Origin: Vicia villosa
Lineage: Eukaryota; Streptophyta; Magnoliopsida; Fabales; Fabaceae
Direction of reading: 5' to 3'
DNA: 64,000 nucleotides
Assembly: GCF_029867415.1 (NCBI RefSeq)
Contig: NC_081185.1
Location: forward strand, 73,071,553-73,135,552
The notes under the pieces were generated by a model, which was given only the letters and a program-made list of their open reading frames with translations, was not told the DNA's origin and searched no databases. A program made the translations under genes and the position numbers. Positions 1 through 10,391 of this stretch are shown one piece after another (the first letter of the stretch is position 1; each line of letters opens with the position of its first letter).

Positions 1-444
1 CCTCACACATGGTTAAGTTCTAAATGATTCAAAAAGACATGTAATTCTAAGAACTTATGCTACAAACTTTTGCACAAACCATCAAATAATTATTGCAAAG
101 TCTAGTAAGTGGTAAAAGTGTACCTTGAATTTGCCGCATACCATTCTTATCATTACCACCCCACTTGCTCATTTGGATCCTCCTTCACATGCCCCTTTGT
201 TTCTTCATTCTCATGAAAAATCACAGTCAAACCAAATTCCTTTTAGCAAGCAAGGCGACCAAGTTATTGCAACATCAAACACGATTCATCACCCTCACAA
301 AAACAAAAATGAAATAAGTCTTCAAAAGTCAACAACTTAAAAAGTACACAAACCAAATTTTTAACAACAAGTACTTAAATGGAAATGCTAGAATTTAAAA
401 TTGCTGAAAATAAAATCCTAAACTACAACTATCAAACTTCATCT
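1..444 (-). other. 3' untranslated region of the Athila element
   Basis: This stretch lies downstream, in element sense, of the additional ORF. I see no convincing coding frame, no LTR terminus and no clear polypurine tract, so the 3' LTR must begin to the left of the window. Confidence 0.5.
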
Positions 445-1635
445 TCAAGCATCTTCATCATCACCACCTCCGACCGGTCCGAGGGTGTCTTCCATCTCGG
501 TGTCCACATTCGCGGTTCCACTTCCGCTCGCATGACTGCTGCCTCCCTCCATAAAAGCTGGCCTGCCCTCAGGCCAATTAGCATATGCCACATAATCCGC
601 CTGGGAAGGGAAGGTGCGAGTCTCCGGTGCCAAAAAAGGGTTTTGAAATTGTTGTTGCATGGCATCGAAAAGAAAGGTTTGAGACCTCCTTGAAGCCTCA
701 AAATTCTCGCAGCAGTAAGAAGCGAACTCCATTTGATTGAAAACTGGCGCACGGCGTGCACGCTGCCTGGAGGTGGAGGTTCCTGCTCTCTCGGCCCTGT
801 TTGTTGCCCCCTCACAAAACCTGTTCACAAAATAATCGTTAATCACAGAGGTAATAGTAAAATGCACTTCCTGGGGAATTGGTACATTTGCTTTCCTGCA
901 CAACCCCATGATCAACCCTGGATAAATGAGATTCCCGGCCTTTCCACCAAATTTCGTCCCACTTGTTGCCACTTTTCGCAACTCATTGGCTATGATGGAT
1001 GCGATGTCGACTGATTGTCCGTCCATAATGAATGACATCAAGCATGCCACTTCAATGGGAATGGTGGTGGTGTGAGATCGGGGCCTGAAATTGTTTAACA
1101 TTGGGACAAGGAGAGCTCGAGCCTCCAAAGTGAAATCTTCCCTTCTCCAATTTTTTGCATGTCCCTGCTCATTGAGCACATAAGTTCTGCCCTCTTGACA
1201 CAACTTGCTGCTCACCCAATCATAATCCCAATCGGCGGCATCATTCTTCATTCGGTAGGCGCATTTTTCTCCCTCTCTCAACTGTAGGGGGTTTCCTAAA
1301 AAATGTTGATCGCGTCTCTGTTAAAGACGATAATTTTTGCCCCTCACTTTAGTCCTATAATGACACGCTCTTCCCTCTTCCACTTGCAGGGCATTGGCGT
1401 AAAATTCACGCACAATGTCATGGTTGATATCTCTCACCGGTTCACATAATTTCCCCCACTTACGCCCTTCGATGATACTGACAATCCTGCTGAACTTTCC
1501 ATTCGGGTTGAATTGGACCAACCTTTCGGCCACAATTGTTCTCTGAACCAGATCATTGTACCTCTCTTCACATTCGTCACTGAGAAATTTGCTTACCACT
1601 CTGCTGGGGGCTGAAGTCTTAGTACGTTTAGACAT
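445..1635 (-). pseudogene. Additional ORF of the Athila element (plant transposon protein domain) with one internal stop
   Basis: From an ATG at 1635 (protein start MSKRTKTSAP) to a stop at 445 the frame is open for about 397 codons except for one TAA at 1321-1323. Both halves are in the same frame, so one substitution or small event explains the break. The region around REFYANAL, LGNPLQL and IYPGLIMGLCRKANVPIP matches my memory of the 'putative plant transposon protein' domain (Pfam Transposase_32) found in the extra 3' ORFs of Athila elements. The C-terminus is Ser/Gly-rich and then acidic. Its role in the element is not established; such ORFs have been called env-like by position, but I see no signal peptide or transmembrane segment here. 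Confidence 0.72.
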
Positions 1636-2594
1636 CTGCACACAAAACAACCAGCACAACAACACAAACACCCAAGATTATCAGCACAAGACAACAAAAA
1701 TATAGTGGCTGAATTCACTGGGTTCGCGGCGCGATAAGAAGGACGCGGCGCGTCCTGGGCGAAACCCAGAAATTCAACCAGCAGACATGGCAACATCCAT
1801 GTTGTCCTCACAGCAATGGTAAAAAATTGATTCTAACACATTTCAATTTAACAAAAACAAACTAGCTTAAGTTCTTAATTTAATGTGCTACACATGCAAG
1901 CTTGAACAATCTCTCAATTCTAACCCTAAAAAAATAAATTTTAAAAGGAAAGAAAAGGACAGATCTAGAACCACATACCTTGAGTGAGAGTGTTAGAGTG
2001 AGAATTAAAGATGCAAGATAGGGCTGTGAGAGTGGGTGTTGTGGAGTGAGGGAGGTAGGGTTTTTTTCTGCTTGAGAGGGAAAATTGAGAAGAAAATGAA
2101 GAGAATGAAGAATGAAATGATACAAGGAAGAACCTTAAAAAGCTAAGTGACTATCTGAGTTCCGTAAGTGACGCGGCGCGAACCATGGGACGCGGCGCGT
2201 ACTGAATGGTTTTTGAAAACCTTTGATTCTGCCACGTTGTTCGCGGCGCGAATCTCGGGACGCGGCGCGTACTGAATGGTTTTTGAAAACCTTTGATTCT
2301 GCCACTTTGTTCGCGGCGCGAATCTGGGGACGCGGCGCGTACTGAATGGTTTTTTTGAAAGCCTTTGATTCTGCCACTTTGTTCGCGGCGCGAATCTGGG
2401 GACGCGGCGCGTCCGTAGCAGGTTTTTTTTTTCTTTTCGAAAACAGTATTCCACAGAATTTTTAACGGCACACGCATATTACGAAACCAGTAACTAATTA
2501 AAACAACAAAGATAAAAGTGAAACTTACAATGTTGGGTTGCCTCCCAACAAGCGCTTTGTTTAACGTCGTTTGAGCTCGACGGTCCATGATGAT
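1636..2594 (-). other. Spacer between gag-pol and the additional ORF
   Basis: This non-coding spacer holds a GC-rich palindrome pair at about 1727-1760 and a 70-bp tandem array at 2171-2412. Frames that read through the array are by-products of the repeat unit. It probably forms the 5' leader of the additional ORF's message, which is inferred from position only. Confidence 0.6.
2171..2412. repeat. 70-bp tandem repeat with paired GC palindromes, about 3.3 copies
   Basis: CGCGGCGCGT recurs at 2191, 2261, 2331 and (shifted by 1) about 2402, giving a period of 70-71 bp. Each unit carries two odd palindromes, TTCGCGGCGCGAA and GACGCGGCGCGTC or a variant, separated by about 6 bp, and an AT-richer spacer containing GGTTTTTGAAAACC. 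Units differ by a few substitutions and a short T insertion. Confidence 0.9.
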
Positions 2595-5500
2595 TCAAGG
2601 TTCGATAAGCGAAATCACGCTTACATCTCGATTGAAATCACCACCATGATACACCTTCAGTCTTTGCCCATTTACTGTCCAGTTGGCCTTAGTCTTTGGG
2701 TCCTCCACAACAATTGCTCCATAATTACGAACTTCCCGTACTACAAACGGTCCCGACCATTTTGATTTTAATTTTCCCGGAAAAAGTTTCAGCCTATAGT
2801 TGAAGATGAGTACCATTTGTCCTTCATGAAATTCTTTTGACCTTACTTTACCATCATGATACTTTTTCACTTTTTCTTTGTAAAGTTTATTCGAGTGATA
2901 AGCGGTATCTCTTAATTCTTCAACTCTATGAAGCTGATCTTTCCGTTTTAATCCGGCTAAATTGGAATCAAAGTTTAAAAATTTGAGAGCCCAAAGTGCC
3001 CTATGTTCCAATTCAACCGGCAAATGGCAAGTCTTACCATAGACCATTTGGAATGGTGTCAAACCTATTGGAGCCTTAAGTGCAGTGCGATATGCCCACA
3101 AGGCTTCATCCAACTTTGTAGACCAATCTTTCCTCGCACTTGAAACGGTCTTCTCAAGAATCCGTTTAATTTCCCTATTAGAGACTTCGGTCTGACCATT
3201 AGCTTGAGGATGGTAAGGAGTGGTGGTTTTGTGCTTGACACCATAATGTTCTAACACTTTTTCCAATGGTGCATTACAAAAATGAGAACCACCATCACTT
3301 ACCAAAACTCTAGGCGCACCAAAACGGGAAAATATGTTTTTCTTTAAAAATTTGATTACCGTTTTGGAGTCGGCCTTGGATGAAGCACTTGCTTCAACCC
3401 ACTTGGACACATAGTCAACCGCAACGAGAATATATTCATTACCTAAAGACGGAGGAAATGGGCCAACAAAATCAATGCCCCAACAATCAAATACTTCAAC
3501 TTCCAGCATGTTGGTTAGTGGCATTTCATCCCGTTTGCCTATTCCCCCACTTCTTTGACATTGATCACAACTTTTAGCGTGTTCATGGGCATCTTTAAAC
3601 AATGACGGCCAATAAAATCCCGATTGAAGGACTTTCGTGGCTGTACGTAAACCGCTATAATGACCCCCGTATGGAGAGTTGTGACAATGCCAAAGAATGT
3701 CTTTGGCCTCTTCACTCGTGACACACCTTCTTAAAATATTGTCCACTCCTACCTTGAAAAGGTATGGATCATCCCACACATATTGCTTGGTATCGGACAA
3801 GAACTTCTTCTTTTGATTACTAGTGAGGTCTTCCGGTATCAAACCGGTTGCCTTAAAATTTGCAAAATCGGCAAACCAAGGCCTCACTTGTATCGCATAG
3901 AGTTTCTCGTCCGGGAACTCCTCTCTCACCTCACTTTCTTTCATTGTCACATCTATATTGACCAAACGAGACAAATGGTCCGCCACCAAATTTTCGGACC
4001 CTTTCTTATCTCGGATTTCTAAGTCAAATTCTTGCAGCAAAAGAATCCAACGGATCAATCTTTGCTTAGAATCCGGTTTGGTCAACAAAAATTTAATGGC
4101 TGAATGGTCCGTATAAACAACTACTTTAGAACCGATCAAGTAAGCTCTAAACTTTTCCAAGGCATAAACTATAGCTAGTAATTCTTTCTCCGTAGTAGCA
4201 TAATTTATTTGTGCTTCGTTCAAAACTTTACTAGCATAGTGAATTGCATGGAAAATTTTAGATCTTCTTTGACCCAAAACAGCCCCGACCGCATAATCGC
4301 TAGCATCACACATAAGTTCAAAATCGAGTTTCCAATTCGGTGCAACGATTACGGGTGAGGTGACAAGTTTTTCTTTAAGCTCATGAAAGGCTTTTAAACA
4401 AGACTCATCAAAGTTAAAAGTCATACCTTTGTTGAGCAAATTGCTCAATGGCTTGGCTATCTTGGAGAAATCCTTGATGAACCGCCGGTAGAAACCCGCA
4501 TGACCAAGGAAACTTCGTATTCCCTTGATGTTGATCGGTGGGGGCAGCTTCTCGATTACCTCTACCTTAGCCTTATCAACTTCCAAACCCCTTGACGAGA
4601 TTTTGTGACCAAGAACCACTCCTTCGGTAACCATGAAGTGGCATTTCTCCCAATTAAGCACAAGGTTTGTTTCTACACATCTTCCAAGCACCACGTCTAG
4701 ATTCTTCAAACATAGATCAAAAGACTCGCCATAAACGGAAAAATCGTCCATAAAAACTTCAATACACTCCTCAATCAAATCTGAGAAAATCGCTTGCATA
4801 CACCGTTGAAATGTTGCCGGTGCATTGCATAACCCGAACGGCATCCTTCGATAGGCAAAGACACCAAATGGGCATGTAAAAGCTGTTTTTTCATGGTCCG
4901 CCGGGTTTACCGTGATTTGGTTATATCCCGAATAACCATCCAAGAAGCAATAAAAGTTTTTACCGGCCAATCTCTCTAGCATTTGATCCATAAATGGTAG
5001 TGGAAAATGACCTTTCCTTGTGGCTTGGTTCAACCGCCTATAGTCGATACACATTCTCCACCCGGTTACCGTTCTTGTGGGAATCAACTCGTTCTTATCA
5101 TTTCGGATGACCGTCATCCCACCTTTCTTTGGTACCACTTGAACCGGACTTACCCATGCGCTATCGGAGATGGGATAGATCATCCCGGCTTCTAATAGCT
5201 TAATCACCTCTTTCCTAACCACTTCCTTCATAGACGGATTCAAACGCCTTTGTGGTTGTGCTACGGGTTTGAAATCATCCTCCATCATGATGTTGTGCAT
5301 GCAATAAGCTGGGCTAATTCCCTTCAAATCGGACAGCACCCAACCTAGAGCTCCCTCATTTCTCTTGAGCACCTCAATTAGCCTATTTTCCTCCTTTGGT
5401 GATAGAGCACTACTAATTATCACCGGTTTGGTGAAATTCTCGCCAAGGAAGACATACTTCAAATGAATGGGTAGCACCTTTAGTTCAACCTTCGTTTCTT

Positions 5501-8039
5501 CATCTTTCCTATTCACATCTAGCTCCTCAACCTTTTCCTCTTTTTGCTTAATTTCTCCACAAGACTCCAACTTTTCCAAGATGACTTCAATTTCTTTTTC
5601 TTCATCTTCAAGGGAATTGTTGTAAGCTCCGATGAGAGTTTTCTCCAACGGATTAGAAGTATGAATATGATTACACACTTCCACTACTTCCTCTTCAATT
5701 GCATCAATGCGAAAGACATCTTGCTTGTCCTTGGGGTGTTTCATGGCTTCTAAGAGATTAAAAGTGACCTCCTCATTGTCTACTCTCACTTTCATGAGTC
5801 CATCATCAATGTCTATCATCATCCGGGCTGTTTTCATGAAAGGTCTTCCAAGAATTAATGGAACATCTCTATCTTCTTCCATATCTACCACCACAAAATC
5901 TACCGGAAATAAGAATTTATCAACTTTGACCAACATGTCTTGAGCAACTCCGTAGGCTGAAGTTGTCGACTTATCCGCTAATTGCAATTTCATACGGGTA
6001 GGTTTCATCTCGACATTCCCCAATCTTTTTATGATAGATAAAGGAATTAGATTTATGCTCGATCCTAGATCAATGAGACCATTTCCGATGTAAGTGTCTC
6101 CGATGGTGACCGGCAAGATGACTCGTCCCGGATTGGATTCCTTCCTTGGGAGATTTCTTTGGATGATAGCACTACATTGGGCATCTAGCAAGACTGTTTC
6201 ATTTTCTGGATACCGTTTCTTCTTGGTGAGAATGTCCTTCAAGAATTTTGCATATTTTGGCATATGTTCTAATGCTTCGGAAAATGGAATATTTATTTGA
6301 AGTTGCTTGAATATATCCATAAACCTTGCATTTTGCCTCTCATTCTCCTTCCTTGATGGTGCATGTGGGTAGGGTAGATGTTGAATGGGTCTTGTACTCA
6401 CTCCTTCTTTGTTTTTCTTCACACTTTTATCATTTTTTCTACTTCCATCTTTTTCTTTTTCTTTTTCGACTACCTCCTCCTCTTCTTTTCTTTTTTCTTT
6501 TTCTACCACTATCTCATCCTCCTCACCCTCAACAACAACAAATCCATCATCCTCCACTACTATTTCCTTCCTCTCCCCATTACTCACTTCCTTGCCACTC
6601 CTTGTGATAATTGCCTTGCAATACTCCTTTGGGTTAGGTTGAGTGTTTGCGGAAAAAGAAGGTCCCGTTTGTTGTTCGGCCAATTGTTTTGCAAGCTGCC
6701 CCACTTGATTTTCTAAGTTCTTTATGGCAGCCACATTAGTCTTTTGGTTCTCCATAGAAACTTGCATGAATTGGTTGAGTGTATCTTCCAATTTTGAGCC
6801 TCCTCCTTGAGATTGTTGACCTTGGCCTTGTGGATTCGGACTTTGATATGGACTTTGATGTTGATTGTGTTGATTGTTGAATCTTGAGGGTTGGAAACCT
6901 TGGTTGTTCCTTTGATAACCTTGATGTTGGTACGGAGGTTGCCTTTGATAGCCTTGATGTTGGTTGTTCACAAAATTCACTTCCTCTCCTTCGGGTGGTG
7001 GACAAAAGCCGGTAGGGTGGTCACCTTTGCAAAGTTCACAACTTGCTACTTGAGAAGTCATTTGCATTCCATGAATCTCCTTCATTTGTTGTGGGAGCTT
7101 TGACATTTGCTTGGTGAGTAACTCGACTTGTTGAGAAAGGATTTTGTTTTGAGCGAGGATAGCATCATTGGTGTTTAATTCAAGAACGCCCGGCTTCCTT
7201 TGTGATGGACTCCTATCATGTTGAGTTTGGAGATCATTGAGTGCCATGTGATCGATTATCATTGTTGCATCCTCCGCACTTTTTGACATTAAAGATCCAC
7301 CCGCGGTAGCATCCAAAAGTGTTTTGTGCACCGGTTGAAGTCCATTGCGGAAGATGTGAATTTGTGTGAGATCATCGAACCCATGACCCTTGCATTTTCT
7401 AAGCATGGATTTGAATCTTTCCCAAGCTTCATTTAAGGATTCGTTGCCTCCTTGAGTGAAAACCGCAATTGTCGTTTTGGCTTCCATGAATCGGGATTGA
7501 GGAAAAAATCTCTCTAAAAACTTCTCTTCCAATAGATTCCAATCCGTCATCACGTTTGGTGGTTGATCAAGATACCATTCTTTGGATTTCCCCACTAATG
7601 AATGTGGAAATAGCCTCTTGAACAATGATTCTTCATTTGCCGCATCAACTCCCGTTGAACTCGCAATCTCATAAAATTTGGTGAGATGTGCGAAAGGGTC
7701 TTCATGATCCATTCCGGTGAATGGGCTTGCATAAACAAGTTGAAGTATTCCGGTCTTCATTTCCGTATTTGCACCACCTTGAGCATTGCGTGCGAATTGG
7801 GCGGTACGTCTTGGACTATTGGCGGACATTTCGGTTGGAACAACACCCGCCATGTCTCCTTCAAATGTGTCTACAACTACTTCTTCAATTTGATTGTTAG
7901 AAGAAGTAGATGCCTCCTCTCTTTGTCTCTTCTCTTGAGCTAACTTTCTTCTTCTTCGTGTCTTGCTATTGAGCTTTCGAAGTGTTCTTTCAATTTCGGG
8001 GTCGAAATGAAATTGCTCTTCTATAGCTTTTTCTCGCAT
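2595..8039 (-). CDS. gag-pol: Gag-Pol polyprotein of an Athila-type retrotransposon, uninterrupted
   Basis: The frame is open for 1814 codons from the ATG at 8039, about 110 nt downstream of the PBS. Approximate residue positions: gag capsid domain 100-270, CCHC-like knuckle CELCKGDHPTGFC near 336, Lys/Glu-rich linker 500-545, aspartic protease motif DLGSS near 659, reverse transcriptase 940-1130 with FMDD near 1098, RNase H 1240-1360 (DAS near 1247, TDHSAIKFL near 1312), and integrase with the zinc ligands H1453, H1462, C1493 and C1496 and catalytic D1525, D1584, E1620. Gag and pol share one frame with no shift, so any excess of Gag would need another mechanism. All catalytic motifs I looked for are present, so this copy could encode active proteins. 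Adjacent plus-strand frames are shadows. Confidence 0.95.
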   Translation of the reverse strand: MREKAIEEQFHFDPEIERTLRKLNSKTRRRRKLAQEKRQREEASTSSNNQIEEVVVDTFEGDMAGVVPTEMSANSPRRTAQFARNAQGGANTEMKTGILQLVYASPFTGMDHEDPFAHLTKFYEIASSTGVDAANEESLFKRLFPHSLVGKSKEWYLDQPPNVMTDWNLLEEKFLERFFPQSRFMEAKTTIAVFTQGGNESLNEAWERFKSMLRKCKGHGFDDLTQIHIFRNGLQPVHKTLLDATAGGSLMSKSAEDATMIIDHMALNDLQTQHDRSPSQRKPGVLELNTNDAILAQNKILSQQVELLTKQMSKLPQQMKEIHGMQMTSQVASCELCKGDHPTGFCPPPEGEEVNFVNNQHQGYQRQPPYQHQGYQRNNQGFQPSRFNNQHNQHQSPYQSPNPQGQGQQSQGGGSKLEDTLNQFMQVSMENQKTNVAAIKNLENQVGQLAKQLAEQQTGPSFSANTQPNPKEYCKAIITRSGKEVSNGERKEIVVEDDGFVVVEGEEDEIVVEKEKRKEEEEVVEKEKEKDGSRKNDKSVKKNKEGVSTRPIQHLPYPHAPSRKENERQNARFMDIFKQLQINIPFSEALEHMPKYAKFLKDILTKKKRYPENETVLLDAQCSAIIQRNLPRKESNPGRVILPVTIGDTYIGNGLIDLGSSINLIPLSIIKRLGNVEMKPTRMKLQLADKSTTSAYGVAQDMLVKVDKFLFPVDFVVVDMEEDRDVPLILGRPFMKTARMMIDIDDGLMKVRVDNEEVTFNLLEAMKHPKDKQDVFRIDAIEEEVVEVCNHIHTSNPLEKTLIGAYNNSLEDEEKEIEVILEKLESCGEIKQKEEKVEELDVNRKDEETKVELKVLPIHLKYVFLGENFTKPVIISSALSPKEENRLIEVLKRNEGALGWVLSDLKGISPAYCMHNIMMEDDFKPVAQPQRRLNPSMKEVVRKEVIKLLEAGMIYPISDSAWVSPVQVVPKKGGMTVIRNDKNELIPTRTVTGWRMCIDYRRLNQATRKGHFPLPFMDQMLERLAGKNFYCFLDGYSGYNQITVNPADHEKTAFTCPFGVFAYRRMPFGLCNAPATFQRCMQAIFSDLIEECIEVFMDDFSVYGESFDLCLKNLDVVLGRCVETNLVLNWEKCHFMVTEGVVLGHKISSRGLEVDKAKVEVIEKLPPPINIKGIRSFLGHAGFYRRFIKDFSKIAKPLSNLLNKGMTFNFDESCLKAFHELKEKLVTSPVIVAPNWKLDFELMCDASDYAVGAVLGQRRSKIFHAIHYASKVLNEAQINYATTEKELLAIVYALEKFRAYLIGSKVVVYTDHSAIKFLLTKPDSKQRLIRWILLLQEFDLEIRDKKGSENLVADHLSRLVNIDVTMKESEVREEFPDEKLYAIQVRPWFADFANFKATGLIPEDLTSNQKKKFLSDTKQYVWDDPYLFKVGVDNILRRCVTSEEAKDILWHCHNSPYGGHYSGLRTATKVLQSGFYWPSLFKDAHEHAKSCDQCQRSGGIGKRDEMPLTNMLEVEVFDCWGIDFVGPFPPSLGNEYILVAVDYVSKWVEASASSKADSKTVIKFLKKNIFSRFGAPRVLVSDGGSHFCNAPLEKVLEHYGVKHKTTTPYHPQANGQTEVSNREIKRILEKTVSSARKDWSTKLDEALWAYRTALKAPIGLTPFQMVYGKTCHLPVELEHRALWALKFLNFDSNLAGLKRKDQLHRVEELRDTAYHSNKLYKEKVKKYHDGKVRSKEFHEGQMVLIFNYRLKLFPGKLKSKWSGPFVVREVRNYGAIVVEDPKTKANWTVNGQRLKVYHGGDFNRDVSVISLIEP

Positions 8040-8148
8040 GCACAAGAATCTACAAAACTAGCAAACCAAGTGAAACGCAAAAGAGTTTAGAATAAAGTAA
8101 CAACTTAAAATAATGAACTATTGCAATGCTTGCAATATCAAACGCCAA

Positions 8149-8166
8149 TCCCCGGCAACGGCGCCA
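8149..8166 (-). promoter_or_regulatory. Primer binding site (tRNA-Asp type) of the Athila element
   Basis: The minus strand reads TGGCGCCGTTGCCGGGGA, 3 nt inside the LTR end at 8170. This is the PBS long associated with Athila elements and complementary to the 3' end of tRNA-Asp. Confidence 0.9.
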
Positions 8167-8169
8167 ATT

Positions 8170-9478
8170 TGTTGATAAGTATACTTTCGGCAAATATTTT
8201 TATATCGTATCCACAGAGATTGGGTGATATTACCGCCGTTCTATAGTTACAATTGTTTTAAGTTGATGAGTGAAAATGAAGTTGGTTTATGTTTGGAGTT
8301 TATCTTGAATATTAGTAAAAAAACTAAGATAGTAAAATATGGTTTTCTCAAATTTAAAAAGTGCTTTGCCAAGATTAGTGTTTCACTATTCCAAACTCAT
8401 GCATTCCCTCAAACCAAGTATATGAATTCTCACTTCATGAATACAATCTAGTATTGCCTCAATAATACTTACATCTAAGTAATATTGTAACAATTGTTAA
8501 ATAACACTTTAGGCAATTTCTTCACCTAAACATACATCTAACCATCATTATTTAGCAATACACATGATAAACAATTCATAAGTCTATTTCTACAACTCAT
8601 GCATTGTTTGAATAAATCTCTAAAACAACATTTATATTATCTTTTTCAACAATAATATAAATCAAAGATAAGATTTCAAAACAAGAGATTCATACTATAT
8701 TCATTCAATGAGAGATTCACATACATGAAGGTTTAAGAGAGATACATAGAGTTATGAAGAATAGCTACCTCTAATCTTGACAAAGAAATAGGGTTTAGTT
8801 CCTCATCACCATGGTTGCAAGCTCACAAAGATGATAAATTTCATTTTTTTGGCTTTTGCTCTCTTTTTCTCTCTGTATTTTTTCTTCCAAAACTGAATAA
8901 TAATTTTAAAACCTAAGTTTTTAGATATTAATCTCTTACACCAAGTTTATCTTTCCAATAAGACAAAAAGAAATGATTGCTAGTCTCTTTTTGCCTCCCT
9001 AAGTGACCAATAGAAATGAATAGCCCCAAAAAGTGCTCTTTTGTTGTCTACCACGCCACCACTTCACATGCCTCCATAAAAGTCAGACTCTTCACTTAAC
9101 ACGCTGGCAGGATTCGCTCAGTTCGCGGCGCCAACAGGAGGACGCGGCGCCAACTGGGCTGACTTGGACATCTCTGATTTTTACTCAGTTCGTGGCGCCA
9201 ACTAGGGGACGCGGCGCGAACTGGCTTGATGATGACTTCTTCCTTGTTTACTTGGCAGCTCCCTTGTGTTCTCTCCGCTCGTATCCTCTTTGATCACTTC
9301 ATGATGTAACATTCTGCAAAACTAGAGAAGAAAGTGAAATACCTACTCAAATAACATAATAACGAGACTAACTTCAATTTCTTGCACTTTGTGTGAGTAA
9401 AGCGTGTGATTTGCAAATAAAAGTTATTAAAGGGACCAATAAAAAGATATGAATTACACTACAATTTGGTCCCTAACA
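8170..9478 (-). mobile_element. 5' LTR of the Athila element (1309 bp)
   Basis: On the minus strand it starts TGTTAGGGACCAAATTG at 9478 and ends CTTATCAACA at 8170, with the PBS following. It includes two pairs of GC palindromes or their decayed forms at about 9121-9157 and 9190-9226, the same motif type as in the spacer of this element. No gene lies in it. Confidence 0.9.
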
Positions 9479-10391
9479 CATATACAAGGGAGAAAGGAGT
9501 TGCTCCAGTCGAAGTGCGTACTGATGTACGGTAACCATGAAGAGCATACGGGAGCATTTCATGCCAATCTTTGTAAGTGATGACCATCTTCTGAATGATT
9601 TTCTTGATGTTTTTGTTAGCTGCTTCTACAGCTCCATTCATCTTTGGTCTGTAAGGAGATGAGTTGTGATGTTCAATCTTGAATTCTTCACAAAGCTCCT
9701 TCATCATTTTGTTATTCAAATTTGACCCATTGTCAGTGATTATCTTGCTAGGAATTCCGTAGCGACAGATGATGTGATTCTTGATAAACCTGACGACAAC
9801 TTGTCTTGTAACGTTTGCATATGAAGCTGCTTCAACCCATTTGGTGAAATAGTCTATAGCTACCAAGATGAAGCGATGTCCGTTGGACGCTTTTGGCTCG
9901 ATCATTCCAATCATGTCGATTCCCCACATGGAGAAAGGCCAAGGGGAAGAGAGTATGTTGAGAAGAGATGGTGGCACATGAATTCTATTGGCGTAGATCT
10001 GGCATTTGTGACACCTCTTTGCGTACTGGTAGCAATCTGACTCCATCGTCAGCCAATAATATCCTGCTCTCAGTATTTTCCTTGTCAGGGTGTGTCCATT
10101 GGTGTGAGTACCAAAGGAACCTTCATGTATTTCTCTCATGAGTATTTCTGCTTCTTTTTTGTCAACGCATCTGAGCAGAACCATGTCGAAGTTTCTCTTG
10201 TACAGAACATCTTCATTCAGGAAGAATCTACAAGCTAACTTTTTTAAAGTCTTTCTATCTTTCTTTGACGCCCCAAGAGGGTATTCTTGCCTTTGAAGAA
10301 AGTTCTTGATGTCGTGATACCACGGTTTGTCGTCGATGATTGCTTCTACTGTGAACACATGAGCGGGCCTATCCAGGCGCATAACATCGAT
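9479..10391 (-). pseudogene. Ogre integrase, truncated by the Athila insertion
   Basis: The frame continues the RT frame after one TAG at 10392-10394. It contains the zinc-binding module (HEGSFGTHTNGH, then CHKCQ) and the catalytic core with D in WGIDMIG, D in TDNGSN and E in GAVEAANKN. The coding sequence stops at PFSLVY, where the next bases are the Athila LTR terminus (TGTTAGGG on the minus strand); the final codons VLGTKL and the stop come from the LTR. The C-terminal part of the integrase therefore lies beyond the left edge. The nonsense codon and the truncation rule out function at this locus. Confidence 0.93.

Larger units (their letters stand above)
1..9478 (-). mobile_element. Athila-type Ty3-gypsy retrotransposon, 3' end cut by window edge
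   Basis: Reading on the minus strand the order is 5' LTR (9478-8170), primer binding site, gag-pol, a spacer with GC-rich tandem repeats, an additional ORF and a 3' untranslated region. The 3' LTR lies beyond the left edge. The family call rests on the tRNA-Asp-type PBS, the RT motif VFMDDFSVYG, the protease motif DLGSS and the extra downstream ORF. The right terminus is fixed precisely: CTAACA at 9478 abuts integrase codons of an Ogre element, so this copy inserted into that Ogre. The presumed target duplication is CATAT at 9479-9483; its partner is outside the window. Confidence 0.92.

Noticed and set aside
445..1635. A retroviral envelope gene in the Athila element
   Set aside because: No signal peptide, fusion peptide or transmembrane segment; the domain resembles the plant transposon protein domain instead.
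6326..6716. Plus-strand frames rich in Phe, Ser and Leu
   Set aside because: Antisense of the Lys/Glu-rich linker in the Athila gag-pol.
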